From Pseudomonas tumuqii (lineage in GTDB: Bacteria; Pseudomonadota; Gammaproteobacteria; Pseudomonadales; Pseudomonadaceae), in the NCBI RefSeq assembly GCF_013184545.1, contig NZ_JAAOJA010000007.1, positions 124,001-188,000 of the forward strand: 64,000 nt of DNA, read 5' to 3'. Shown here piece after piece: positions 1-8,242 of this stretch. Numbering within the stretch: position 1 is the stretch's first letter; each line of letters opens with the position of its first letter. Below the pieces are notes generated by a model. It saw only the letters and a list, made by a program, of their open reading frames with translations. It ran no database searches and was not told the DNA's origin. The position numbers and the translations under genes were made by a program.

Positions 1-537
1 GACAACGAGGCCCTGCAGCGTGTCAAGCAGGGGCGCAACCCGCTGGGCTTCGAGCAACTGCTAACCGTCGACAGCCACCAAACCCATCTGGCCATGGTGC
101 GCCACCTGGCAGCAACCGCTCGTCCGGCCATCGTCATCGCCGGGAACGGAATGTGCAGCAGTGGTCGAATTGTCAATTATCTGAAAGCCATGCTCCACGA
201 TCCTCGACATGACGTACTCTTCATCGGTTACCAAGCACAAGGCACGCCCGGCCGAGCGATCCAGATGTATGGTGAGCGCGGTGGTTACGTCGATTTAGAC
301 GGAGAGCGCTACAAGATTGGCGCCAAAATCAATACCATAGGCGGCTATTCAGCCCATGCGGATCAGAAAGGCCTGCTGGGTTTCGTCACCCGCATGCGCG
401 ACTGGCCCAGCCAAGTGCGCATCGTCCATGGTGAAACCAGCGCCAAACACGAACTCGGCGAACGCCTCAAGGCGCTCTACAAGCAGGCCCAACGCAACCT
501 GGAGCTATCAATCCCCAGCGGCACAAGCGATACCTAA
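1..537 (+). CDS. MBL-fold (beta-CASP/RMMBL) metallo-hydrolase, C-terminal part
   Basis: The reading frame is open from the first base and ends at TAA 535-537, so only the last 178 residues are visible. They match the C-terminal half of beta-CASP metallo-beta-lactamase proteins of the RNA-processing type, with the glycine-rich segment GNGMCSSGR and the late metal-site segment GGYSAHADQ followed by a short helical tail. Members of this family are zinc-dependent nucleases or nuclease-like hydrolases in the cytoplasm. The N-terminal HxHxDH metal motif lies outside the window, so activity cannot be judged. It appears unrelated to the polysaccharide genes downstream and marks the left edge of that locus. 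Confidence 0.8.
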   Translation, partial: DNEALQRVKQGRNPLGFEQLLTVDSHQTHLAMVRHLAATARPAIVIAGNGMCSSGRIVNYLKAMLHDPRHDVLFIGYQAQGTPGRAIQMYGERGGYVDLDGERYKIGAKINTIGGYSAHADQKGLLGFVTRMRDWPSQVRIVHGETSAKHELGERLKALYKQAQRNLELSIPSGTSDT

Positions 538-538
538 C

Positions 539-562
539 TGTAGGAGCCAGCTTGCTGGCGAT
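539..562. repeat. REP-like palindrome, copy 1
   Basis: The sequence TGTAGGAGCCAGCTTGCTGG, preceded here by C instead of T, carries an imperfect inverted repeat around GCCAGCTTGCTGGC. The same unit recurs at 621-644 with one change in the loop. It resembles the dispersed GTAGGAGC-type intergenic repeats of Pseudomonas. Confidence 0.7.
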
Positions 563-620
563 ATTCGTTATCTCCACAGGGATGTGGAAAATGCAGTAAG
601 CCGTGAAGAATACGGCTCTT

Positions 621-644
621 TGTAGGAGCCAGCTCGCTGGCGAT
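621..644. repeat. REP-like palindrome, copy 2
   Basis: Second copy of the 539-562 unit in the same orientation, about 82 bases downstream. The inverted repeat GCCAGCTCGCTGGC is complete. It probably has no coding role. Confidence 0.7.
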
Positions 645-850
645 CCAGCATTCTGGTGATCCAGCAGGCCGCCACCTAACCGGCACCTGGCGACAAATAT
701 AAATGTGGCCTCAACAGCCAAAAAACCTTCCTATCCATCCTAACGGCTGGCCAGGTCGGAACAGATCCTGCACCCGGCCCAACCAAGCCAGGTGCAAACA
801 GGAGTGAACTGTCGGTCTGTAGATGCTGCGCCGATTTGCTTGATACCCAT

Positions 851-1372
851 ATGAATGTAAGTGCCACAACTACCCCCTGCATCGCAGGTACGGCCCCGGC
901 CTGGTACCTCGTGCATTGCAAGTCCCGCCAGGATGAGCGCGCAGAAGAAAACCTGCTGCGCCAGGGCTATGCCTGCTATCGGCCGCAGCACAGCTGCGAG
1001 CGGATAGTGCGTGGCCGTCGACAAATCATCGTCGAATCGCTGTTCCCAGGTTATCTATTCATTAAGCTGGCCGCAGATGCCAACTGGGCACCCCTGCGCT
1101 CGACTCGTGGGGTCATTCGCATCGTGGGTTTCGGCGGCATACCGCTGCGACTCGACGACAGCTTGGTCGAACACCTGCAACAACGCACGACAGCACCCGT
1201 TAAACCGGCCCTCGAAGCAGGGGATAGCGTGCGCATTACCGAAGGTGGCTTTGCCGAGCTGGACGCCATCTTCGTGGCCATGGATGGCGAGCAGCGGGTG
1301 ATACTGCTGCTCAATATGCTCAACCGCCAGCACCAGATCAGCATGCCGCTGGTAAGCATCGTCAAGAACTGA
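851..1372 (+). CDS. rfaH: Transcription antiterminator RfaH (NusG-like)
   Basis: This 173-residue NusG-family protein has the N-terminal NGN domain, with WYLVHCKSRQDERAEENL and the conserved FPGYLFIKL segment, followed by a KOW-type C-terminal domain. RfaH binds RNA polymerase paused at an ops element. It suppresses early termination in long operons for LPS, capsule and similar products, and recruits ribosomes. A TTG at 836 would add five residues; the ATG at 851 is preferred because the conserved domain starts soon after it and TTG has no ribosome binding site. The next transcription unit begins with an ops-containing leader at 1444-1482, which strongly supports RfaH rather than a generic NusG paralogue. 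Confidence 0.92.
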   Translation: MNVSATTTPCIAGTAPAWYLVHCKSRQDERAEENLLRQGYACYRPQHSCERIVRGRRQIIVESLFPGYLFIKLAADANWAPLRSTRGVIRIVGFGGIPLRLDDSLVEHLQQRTTAPVKPALEAGDSVRITEGGFAELDAIFVAMDGEQRVILLLNMLNRQHQISMPLVSIVKN

Positions 1373-1443
1373 TTAAGTCTCGGCACTGGCCGAGATCAAG
1401 GCAACACCCTGGCGACGCCAGTAAAATTTGAAGATTGCGACGT

Positions 1444-1482
1444 TCTCAGGAAACCAACGGTAAATCCTGGGGCGGTAGCGTG
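1444..1482 (+). promoter_or_regulatory. JUMPstart element with ops (RfaH recruitment) site
   Basis: Positions 1471-1482 read GGCGGTAGCGTG, the ops core known to pause RNA polymerase and recruit RfaH. The preceding bases contain GGTAAATCCTGG, which corresponds to the upstream half of the 39-bp JUMPstart sequence of enterobacterial polysaccharide operons. The element lies on the plus strand, downstream of rfaH and ahead of the roughly 27-kb series of same-strand genes from wecB to wbpM. Confidence 0.88.
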
Positions 1483-1523
1483 TCTGAGATGCAAGCCGCA
1501 TACAGGCATGTGCTGCACCGCTC

Positions 1524-1590
1524 TTGTAGGAGGGCCGCCCCGGCGCGATGCCTTTGGTTTTTGAGCGGACTGCGTGCGCCATTCGCTCTG
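1524..1590. repeat. Dispersed TGTAGGAGG/GCGGAC-type intergenic repeat
   Basis: The segment has TGTAGGAGGGCCGCC, then a CGCGATGCC stretch, then GAGCGGACTGCGTGCGCC. Related arrangements of a GTAGGAGG or CTCCTAC end with a palindromic GCGGAC...GTCCGC core occur at about 26.5, 26.65 and 28.9 kb. It looks like a member of an intergenic repeat family and is here decayed in its palindromic part. Confidence 0.5.
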
Positions 1591-1743
1591 ATGTTTGTTC
1601 GGTCCACGCGGACTAGGAAATGCCGCAAGCCCTCTAATGCGTAAGATAAATCCATCGTTGTAGGCGACCAACCTCAGGGCAATGCTTGCGCTCCCCAGGG
1701 TTCCCTAAACGTCCCGATCAAAATTGGCTGTATTGGTAATTTA

Positions 1744-2871
1744 ATGTCTTTAAAAACCCTTTGCGTGTTCGGCACGCGCCCCGAAGCCATCAAGATGGCT
1801 CCGCTCGCTCTGGCGCTTACCGCCGATGAGCGCTTCGAGGCTCAGGTGTGCGTTACCGGTCAGCACAGGCAGATGCTCGACCAGGTGCTCGATCTGTTTG
1901 AGTTGAAGCCCGACTATGACCTGAACATCATGAAGCCAGGGCAAGATCTCTCCGATGTAACTACTGCCATCCTGCAAGGGATGAAGGCGGTTTTCAGTGA
2001 GTTTCGGCCGGATATCGTCTTGGTACATGGAGATACGGCTACGACCTTCGCTACGACATTGGCGGCCTATTACCACCAGATCCCGGTTGCTCACGTTGAA
2101 GCAGGGCTGCGTACGGGTAATCTCTATTCCCCTTGGCCGGAGGAGGCTAACCGCAAGCTGACCGGCGCTTTGGCTGCTCTACATTTTGCCCCTACGAATA
2201 CCTCTCGCCAGAACTTGTTGAATGAAGGCGTGGATATGGCTGCAATTCACGTTACCGGTAATACGGTGATCGACGCTCTATTGGAGATAGTTGCAAAGCT
2301 GGACACCACCGAAAGCCTGCAGCGCCAATTCAAAGAGCAGTTCGCCTTCTTGCCAGGCGACAAGCGGATAATCCTTGTTACGGGCCATCGTCGTGAGAGT
2401 TTTGGCGATGGCTTCGAGCGCATCTGCCAAGCCTTGGTTGATACGGCCAAAGCCTTTCCTGATGTAGAAATCGTTTACCCCGTGCACCTCAACCCCAATG
2501 TGCGCGAGCCGGTTAATCGGCTGCTGGCAGGTGTCGACAACATCCACCTGATCGAGCCGCTCGACTACCTGCCCTTTGTCTACCTGATGAATCGTGCCTA
2601 TCTGATCCTTACCGATTCGGGCGGTATTCAGGAAGAGGCACCGTCTCTCGGTAAGCCCGTGCTGGTCATGCGTGACACCACCGAGCGGCCGGAAGCAGTC
2701 GAAGCAGGTACCGTCAAACTGGTAGGCACCGAAGTAGACGCAATCAGCAGCAATATACATACCTTGTTAACGGATACTCACGCTTACCAACGCATGAGCT
2801 TTGCCCATAATCCTTATGGTGATGGCAAGGCCTGCGCACGCATCATCGAGACGTTAATCAACATTCGTTAG
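1744..2871 (+). CDS. wecB: UDP-N-acetylglucosamine 2-epimerase (non-hydrolysing)
   Basis: This 375-residue cytoplasmic enzyme interconverts UDP-GlcNAc and UDP-ManNAc. Family landmarks are [13 protein letters not shown] at the N-terminus, HGDTATTFA near residue 95, EAGLRT near 118, [11 protein letters not shown] near 214, and the late [18 protein letters not shown] nucleotide-binding stretch. Length is normal for the family. It is the first gene after the ops leader and is followed by wecC, so the pair supplies UDP-ManNAcA. An alternative name from O-antigen loci is wbpI-like, but WbpI acts on 2,3-diacetamido uronic acids and the partner genes for that pathway are absent. Confidence 0.93.
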   Translation: MSLKTLCVFGTRPEAIKMAPLALALTADERFEAQVCVTGQHRQMLDQVLDLFELKPDYDLNIMKPGQDLSDVTTAILQGMKAVFSEFRPDIVLVHGDTATTFATTLAAYYHQIPVAHVEAGLRTGNLYSPWPEEANRKLTGALAALHFAPTNTSRQNLLNEGVDMAAIHVTGNTVIDALLEIVAKLDTTESLQRQFKEQFAFLPGDKRIILVTGHRRESFGDGFERICQALVDTAKAFPDVEIVYPVHLNPNVREPVNRLLAGVDNIHLIEPLDYLPFVYLMNRAYLILTDSGGIQEEAPSLGKPVLVMRDTTERPEAVEAGTVKLVGTEVDAISSNIHTLLTDTHAYQRMSFAHNPYGDGKACARIIETLINIR

Positions 2872-2959
2872 CATTAGATTATTAAATTCCCAGTTTTTTA
2901 AAAGAATGGGCCGGGTAAGGGCGGGTTTCTTTACCCGCTATCAGATCATAGGAAGAAGC

Positions 2960-4231
2960 ATGCCATTTGAAACCATTTCCGTCGTTGGCCTGGGCTATAT
3001 CGGTTTGCCTACTGCGGCAGTATTTGCGTCTCGCAAGAAGAAAGTGATTGGCGTCGATGTCAATCAGCGGGCGGTGGATACCATCAACCGCGGTGAAATC
3101 CATATTGTCGAACCAGATCTGGACATGGTGGTGCATGCTGCCGTTACCGAAGGTTATTTGCGTGCGACAACCAAGGCAGAACCGGCAGATGCGTTTCTGA
3201 TTGCAGTGCCGACCCCGTTCAAGGGCGATCACGAACCGGATCTCTCCTATATCGAGTCAGCGAGTAAGGCTATTGCGCCAGTCCTGAAGAAAGGCGACCT
3301 GGTCATCCTCGAATCTACCTCTCCGGTGGGGGCCACAGAGCAGATGGCTGTCTGGTTGGCTGAGGCGCGTCCGGATTTGACCTTTCCGCAGTCCCATGGA
3401 GAAGCTTCCGACATTCGCGTTGCTCACTGTCCGGAGCGAGTCCTTCCTGGCCACGTGCTACGCGAACTGGTACAGAACGACCGAGTGATAGGAGGCATGA
3501 CAGCCAAATGCTCCGAGGCGGCGGTAAAGCTCTACAAAACCATCGTGGAAGGCGAGTGCGTAATTACCAATGCGCGGACTGCGGAAATGTGCAAACTCAC
3601 TGAAAACAGCTTTCGTGATGTGAATATTGCTTTTGCCAATGAACTATCGATTATTTGTGACAAGCTGGATATCAATGCTTGGGAGTTGATTCGTCTGGCT
3701 AACCGGCACCCACGCGTCAATATATTGCAGCCCGGGCCTGGCGTTGGCGGGCACTGTATCGCTGTGGATCCTTGGTTTATTGTTAGCAGCACTCCAGAAG
3801 AAGCAAAGCTTATTCGCGTAGCGCGCGACGTTAACGACGGCAAACCGCTCTGGGTTAATGACAAGGTGAAGTTGGCAGTGGCTGAGTTCTTGCAGGAAAA
3901 TCCAGAGAAGACAGCTTTGGATGTGACCATTGCTTGTTTTGGTTTGGCTTTTAAACCTGATATAGATGATCTGCGTGAAAGCCCTGCCTTAGCGATTGCC
4001 GAGAATATTGCCGCCACCCACCCCGGTTGTGTACTGGCGGTTGAGCCAAACATTGAAGAACTACCGGTTAAGCTAGCAGGTAAAAAACTGGTTCTGAAAA
4101 GTCTTGATCAAGCACTGGCCGAATCTGACGTGTTGGTGTTGTTGGTAGACCATAAGGTATTTAAGGATATTCCTGTGGCTGCGCTTCGAGGCCGTAAAAT
4201 CGTTGATACTAGAGGGGTTTGGATAGCTTAA
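2960..4231 (+). CDS. wecC: UDP-N-acetyl-D-mannosamine dehydrogenase
   Basis: This 423-residue member of the UDP-glucose/GDP-mannose dehydrogenase family oxidises C6 of UDP-ManNAc to UDP-ManNAcA with NAD+. It has the Rossmann start VVGLGYIGLPTAAVF, the ESTSPVGATE segment, HCPERVLPG, NSFRDVNIAFANEL, and the catalytic cysteine in GPGVGGHCIAVDPWF. An upstream in-frame start at 2906 exists. The ATG at 2960 is preferred because it is preceded by GGAAG and places the Rossmann motif at the expected N-terminal position. It follows wecB directly. Confidence 0.93.
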   Translation: MPFETISVVGLGYIGLPTAAVFASRKKKVIGVDVNQRAVDTINRGEIHIVEPDLDMVVHAAVTEGYLRATTKAEPADAFLIAVPTPFKGDHEPDLSYIESASKAIAPVLKKGDLVILESTSPVGATEQMAVWLAEARPDLTFPQSHGEASDIRVAHCPERVLPGHVLRELVQNDRVIGGMTAKCSEAAVKLYKTIVEGECVITNARTAEMCKLTENSFRDVNIAFANELSIICDKLDINAWELIRLANRHPRVNILQPGPGVGGHCIAVDPWFIVSSTPEEAKLIRVARDVNDGKPLWVNDKVKLAVAEFLQENPEKTALDVTIACFGLAFKPDIDDLRESPALAIAENIAATHPGCVLAVEPNIEELPVKLAGKKLVLKSLDQALAESDVLVLLVDHKVFKDIPVAALRGRKIVDTRGVWIA

Positions 4232-4315
4232 TTAGCTACCCGCTCGTAGGTGCCGAGATTTAAACCTACCCTATAGAATTCATTTTTAAAGTTTAACTTA
4301 AGCGGAATTGACCAA

Positions 4316-5314
4316 ATGCTCACTAACCAAACTATTCTCGTCACCGGTGGTACTGGCTCCTTCGGTAATACTTTCGTTCCGATGACTCTGGCCAAATACA
4401 ATCCGAAAAAAATCATCATTTTCTCGCGTGACGAGATGAAACAGTGGGATATGGCCAAGAAATTCGAAGGCGACCCACGTGTGCGTTTCTTCATAGGCGA
4501 TGTTCGCGATAAAGACCGCCTGTATCGTGCTCTGGATGGTGTCGACTATGTCGTGCATGCCGCCGCGACCAAGATTGTCCCAACTGCCGAGTACAACCCC
4601 TTCGAGTGTGTTAAGACCAACATCAACGGTGCCATGAACCTGATCGATGTCTGTATCGATAAAGGAGTCAAGCGTGTGGTGGCATTGTCTACCGACAAGG
4701 CCAGCAGCCCGATCAACCTGTACGGTGCAACCAAGCTGGCTTCCGACAAGTTGTTCGTCGCCGGCAATTCTTATGCCGGTGGGCATGACACTCGTTTTGC
4801 GGTGGTGCGTTACGGCAACGTCATGGGGTCGCGCGGTTCGGTAATCCCATTTTTCATGTCGATTAAAAATAAGGGCGTATTGCCTATCACCGATGATCGT
4901 ATGACCCGTTTTATGATTTCCCTCGAAGAGGGTGTCGAACTAGTTTGGCACGCTTTCAAGGACATGGAAGGTGGTGAGATCTACGTGAAAAAGATCCCTT
5001 CCATGAAGGTGACCGACCTCGCTCGGGTGGTTGCTCCAGAAGCGAAGCAGGAAATAGTCGGCATCCGCCCCGGCGAGAAGCTGCATGAGCAGATGATCAG
5101 CATCGAAGACGCCTACTACACCTACGAATATCCTGAGCATTTCAAAATACTGCCGACCATCAATAATTGGGCAACCTGCGAAAAGCGGATCAAGAACGGT
5201 AAGAAGGTGCCAGAAGGTTTCATGTACTCCAGCGACAACAATGCGGAGTGGATGAGTGATCTGGATCTACAGGCCTGGATCGACAAGAATCGCGAAAAGA
5301 TTGGGAGCATCTGA
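4316..5314 (+). CDS. pseB: UDP-N-acetylglucosamine 4,6-dehydratase, inverting (PseB)
   Basis: This 332-residue soluble short-chain dehydrogenase carries out the first step of pseudaminic acid synthesis: dehydration and C5 inversion of UDP-GlcNAc to the 4-keto-L-arabino sugar. Diagnostic features are TGGTGSFGNTF, the STDKASSPINLYGATK segment with the catalytic Lys/Tyr region, and RPGEKLHEQM near the C-terminus. It lacks the N-terminal membrane domain seen in WbpM at 26819, so the locus has two distinct dehydratases. The start is 84 bases after wecC, and pseC follows after three bases. Confidence 0.93.
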   Translation: MLTNQTILVTGGTGSFGNTFVPMTLAKYNPKKIIIFSRDEMKQWDMAKKFEGDPRVRFFIGDVRDKDRLYRALDGVDYVVHAAATKIVPTAEYNPFECVKTNINGAMNLIDVCIDKGVKRVVALSTDKASSPINLYGATKLASDKLFVAGNSYAGGHDTRFAVVRYGNVMGSRGSVIPFFMSIKNKGVLPITDDRMTRFMISLEEGVELVWHAFKDMEGGEIYVKKIPSMKVTDLARVVAPEAKQEIVGIRPGEKLHEQMISIEDAYYTYEYPEHFKILPTINNWATCEKRIKNGKKVPEGFMYSSDNNAEWMSDLDLQAWIDKNREKIGSI

Positions 5315-5317
5315 TCC

Positions 5318-6478
5318 ATGATCCCCTACGGTCGCCAGGACATTACCCAAGCGGATATCGATGCAGTTGTGGGGGTGTTGCAATCCGATTTCCTGACTCA
5401 AGGCCCGATGGTGCCGCGTTTCGAGCAAAGCGTGGCGCGACACGTCGGTGCCGAGCATGCGCTGGCGGTCAACAGTGCCACCTCTGCATTGCATATCGCC
5501 TGCCTGGCACTGGGCCTTGGTCCTGGTGATCTGCTCTGGACCAGCCCGATTACTTTCGTTGCTTCGGCCAACTGCGGCCTGTACTGCGGCGCGCAGATCG
5601 ACTTCGTGGATATCGACCCGCGTACCTACAACCTTTGCCCTCAGGCGCTCGAACGCAAGCTTGAGCAGGCTGAGCGCGAAGGGCGCTTGCCCAAAGTGGT
5701 GGTGCCGGTACATCTATGCGGGCAACCCTGCGACATGCAGGCTGTCCATGCACTGGCGCAGCGCTTCGGCTTCAAGGTTATTGAGGATGCCTCCCACGCC
5801 ATCGGCGGCAAATACCAAGGTGACTTCATCGGTAACTGCCGCTATAGCGATATCACCGTGTTCAGCTTCCACCCAGTAAAGATCATCACTACCGCCGAAG
5901 GCGGCATGGCGTTGACCAACAATGTCGAACTGGCTAACAAAATGGCCCTGCTACGCAGCCACGGAATTACCCGTGACCCAACACTGATGACTCACGAATC
6001 GGATGGTCCTTGGTATTACCAGCAGGTCGATCTCGGCTTTAACTACCGCATGACCGAATTGCAGGCAGCCTTGGGTGTAAGCCAAATGGAACGCCTGGAT
6101 GAATACGTCGCTCGTCGCCATCAGCTTGCCCGACGTTACGATGAATTATTGGCTGAGTTGCCAATTACGCGTCCTTGGCAACACCCGGATAGCTATTCGG
6201 GATTGCACCTTTATGTGATTCGTCTGCAGCTCTCCAGGGTTCAGAAGACCCATCGCCAAGTGTTTGAAATGCTGCGCGAGCAAGGGGTCGGCGTAAATCT
6301 GCACTACATTCCGGTGCATACCCAGCCGTTCTACCAGCGTATGGGGTTTAAGGCGGGAGACTTTCCATATGCAGAAACTTACTACAGCGAAGCTATCAGT
6401 TTACCGATGTTCCAAAGAATGACTTATGAGCAGCAAGATCAGGTCGTTGCAGCTCTTTATAAGGTGTTATCGGCATGA
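5318..6478 (+). CDS. pseC: UDP-4-amino-4,6-dideoxy-N-acetyl-beta-L-altrosamine transaminase (PseC)
   Basis: This 386-residue fold-type I PLP aminotransferase of the DegT/DnrJ/EryC1 sugar aminotransferase family acts on the PseB product. SFHPVKIITTAEGGM contains the lysine that binds PLP; DFLTQGPMVPRFE and the late VNLHYIPVHTQPFY segment are typical of PseC. GGGAG at about 5303 gives a good ribosome binding site for the ATG at 5318. The stop overlaps the next ATG by four bases, indicating translational coupling to the aldo/keto reductase. Confidence 0.93.
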   Translation: MIPYGRQDITQADIDAVVGVLQSDFLTQGPMVPRFEQSVARHVGAEHALAVNSATSALHIACLALGLGPGDLLWTSPITFVASANCGLYCGAQIDFVDIDPRTYNLCPQALERKLEQAEREGRLPKVVVPVHLCGQPCDMQAVHALAQRFGFKVIEDASHAIGGKYQGDFIGNCRYSDITVFSFHPVKIITTAEGGMALTNNVELANKMALLRSHGITRDPTLMTHESDGPWYYQQVDLGFNYRMTELQAALGVSQMERLDEYVARRHQLARRYDELLAELPITRPWQHPDSYSGLHLYVIRLQLSRVQKTHRQVFEMLREQGVGVNLHYIPVHTQPFYQRMGFKAGDFPYAETYYSEAISLPMFQRMTYEQQDQVVAALYKVLSA

Positions 6479-7332
6479 AGCTAGCGCTTGGAACCGCGCA
6501 GTTTGGGCTCAACTATGGCATTTCTAACAGCAGCGGAAAAATAAGCACGGAAAAAGCAGTCGATCTGCTTTCATATGCCAAGTGTAATGGTATTGATACG
6601 TTAGATACTGCTATAGCCTATGGCGACAGCGAGCAGGCATTGGGCAGTATCGGGGTTGACGGTTGGCAAGTAATTACAAAGCTACCAGCGCTTCCGGAGA
6701 GTGAAACGGATGTTGAATCCTGGGTCGAACGGCAACTACAAGGCTCATTGAGTCGGCTGGGTGTCAGTAACGTGTATGGGCTGCTGTTACATCGTCCTCA
6801 GCAGCTTCTGGAGCGTTCCGGGCCTGCCTTGATACATGCTCTTGAACGATTGAAACAGCAGGGGTTAGTAAAAAAAGTTGGCGTCTCTATATACCAGCCA
6901 GATGAGCTTGGTAGTCTTTGCGATATTATGGAACTTGATTTGGTTCAGGCCCCGTTGAATGTTCTTGATCGTCGATTGATAGATTCGGGTTGGCTTGCGA
7001 AGCTGAAAGCCCAGAATATAGAAGTTCATGTGCGCTCGGTATTTATGCAGGGATTATTGCTAATGCCGGCGGCTCTGCGTCCAGAAAAATTCATGCGCTG
7101 GCAAAAACTTTGGGCTGAGTGGGATAGCTGGTTGGCATCGAATAAGCTCGATCCTGTTGCTGCGTGTCTAGGTTTTGTGCAGTCAGAACCATGTGTCGAC
7201 AAGCTAATAGTCGGCGTTGAGAACGCCGCGCAACTCGAGAATATAATAAAGGCCTCAGCCATAAAATCACCAAGGGTGCCGGCAAGTATTAGTTCGCTGG
7301 ATATAAATTTACTGAATCCTGCAAGGTGGTAG
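6475..7332 (+). CDS. Aldo/keto reductase inserted in the pse cluster
   Basis: This 285-residue aldo/keto-reductase-fold protein shows LALGTAQFGLNYGISN at the N-terminus, the catalytic Asp and Tyr in LDTAIAYGDSE, Lys in VITKLPALP, and His in LLLHRPQQ. The enzyme should reduce or oxidise a carbonyl/hydroxyl pair with NADPH. It overlaps pseC by four bases and sits with two further oxidoreductase genes before pseF. None of these three is needed for the standard six-step Pse pathway, so I infer a modifying role in making a variant nonulosonic acid or its acyl group. The exact substrate is unknown. Confidence 0.85.
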   Translation: MKLALGTAQFGLNYGISNSSGKISTEKAVDLLSYAKCNGIDTLDTAIAYGDSEQALGSIGVDGWQVITKLPALPESETDVESWVERQLQGSLSRLGVSNVYGLLLHRPQQLLERSGPALIHALERLKQQGLVKKVGVSIYQPDELGSLCDIMELDLVQAPLNVLDRRLIDSGWLAKLKAQNIEVHVRSVFMQGLLLMPAALRPEKFMRWQKLWAEWDSWLASNKLDPVAACLGFVQSEPCVDKLIVGVENAAQLENIIKASAIKSPRVPASISSLDINLLNPARW

Positions 7333-7336
7333 TTAG

Positions 7337-8242
7337 ATGGCGCTAAGGCTTGGTGTTATAGGGATGTCAAAAGGCAATGGCCACCCCTATTCGTGGTCGG
7401 CGATATTCAATGGTTATGACAAAGAAAAGATGCAAGATTGTGGGTTTCCAGTAATTCCACAATATTTAGACCAGCAAGAATGGCCGCAGGCCAAGATCAA
7501 AGATGCTTGCGTCACTCATATATGGACGCAGGATTATGGGCTGTCGAGCCACATCGCAAGTGCCGCTTTGATCGAAAATATTGTGCAGCGACCGGAGGAG
7601 ATGATCGGCGTCGTGGATGCTGTGCTTCTGGCCCGCGATGATGCCGAACAGCATCTGAAATTTGCAGCACCTTTTATTGAAGCGGGTATACCTATTTATA
7701 TAGACAAACCTGTAGCTTTGTCGGTTGCTGCATTTGAAGAGTTATATCGACTTGAAAAATTTTCGGGGCAAATATTTACCTGCTCCGCACTCCGTTACAG
7801 TGATGAGTTAAAATTGACACTGTCAGACCAGCAAGACATCGGTGAGCTACGTGAAATCCACGCGGTTACACCCAAAAGCTGGAACAAGTATGCCGTGCAT
7901 ATTATCGAGCCTGTTCTAGCGATGCTATCTAGCGCAGATAAGATAATCCACTTAGAAAGAAGTGCTGCCAATGCGCAGGGTGGGGCGCTGACCGTACTCT
8001 GGGACAGTGGCGTGGTCACGCGATTTTTTGCTGTCGGCGAATCTGCGGTAGCTCCAATATCCATCCGGGTTATCGGCAGCAAGGGCTGGAAAGACCTTGT
8101 ATTCACAAATTCATTTAGTGCATTTAAGGCCGCATTGCAGGATTTTGTTGATGGCGTGCGCGTTAAGTCAGTCAACTCGTTGCCAGAATTCAACAGAAAG
8201 GTTGTTGGCATAATAGAAGCAGGGCAGGGGGGCGCACAGTGA
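7337..8242 (+). CDS. Gfo/Idh/MocA-family oxidoreductase in the pse cluster
   Basis: This 301-residue protein starts RLGVIGMSKGNGHPYSW, a Rossmann entry with the unusual GMSKGNGHP loop. It contains the family EKP-like signature as PIYIDKPVAL near residue 118. It is somewhat short for Gfo/Idh/MocA proteins, mainly in the C-terminal domain. These enzymes are NAD(P)-dependent sugar dehydrogenases or epimerases. It begins four bases after the aldo/keto reductase and overlaps the SDR gene by four, so the three are probably made together. Substrate not determined. Confidence 0.8.
   Translation: MALRLGVIGMSKGNGHPYSWSAIFNGYDKEKMQDCGFPVIPQYLDQQEWPQAKIKDACVTHIWTQDYGLSSHIASAALIENIVQRPEEMIGVVDAVLLARDDAEQHLKFAAPFIEAGIPIYIDKPVALSVAAFEELYRLEKFSGQIFTCSALRYSDELKLTLSDQQDIGELREIHAVTPKSWNKYAVHIIEPVLAMLSSADKIIHLERSAANAQGGALTVLWDSGVVTRFFAVGESAVAPISIRVIGSKGWKDLVFTNSFSAFKAALQDFVDGVRVKSVNSLPEFNRKVVGIIEAGQGGAQ

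Larger units (their letters stand above)
538..850. other. Intergenic region with two REP-like units
   Basis: This 313-base gap between the MBL gene and rfaH holds two copies of a short palindromic repeat (539-562 and 621-644), annotated separately. I see no convincing ORF and no strong terminator. The stretch just before the rfaH ATG has no obvious ribosome binding site. Confidence 0.6.
1373..1743. other. Leader region of the O-antigen locus
   Basis: This 371-base non-coding stretch lies between rfaH and wecB. It contains the JUMPstart/ops element at 1444-1482 and a repeat at about 1524-1590. I see no supportable ORF. The wecB start lies about 260 bases after the ops element, consistent with a long untranslated leader. 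The promoter is probably between 1373 and 1444, but no clear -35/-10 pair stands out. Confidence 0.6.
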
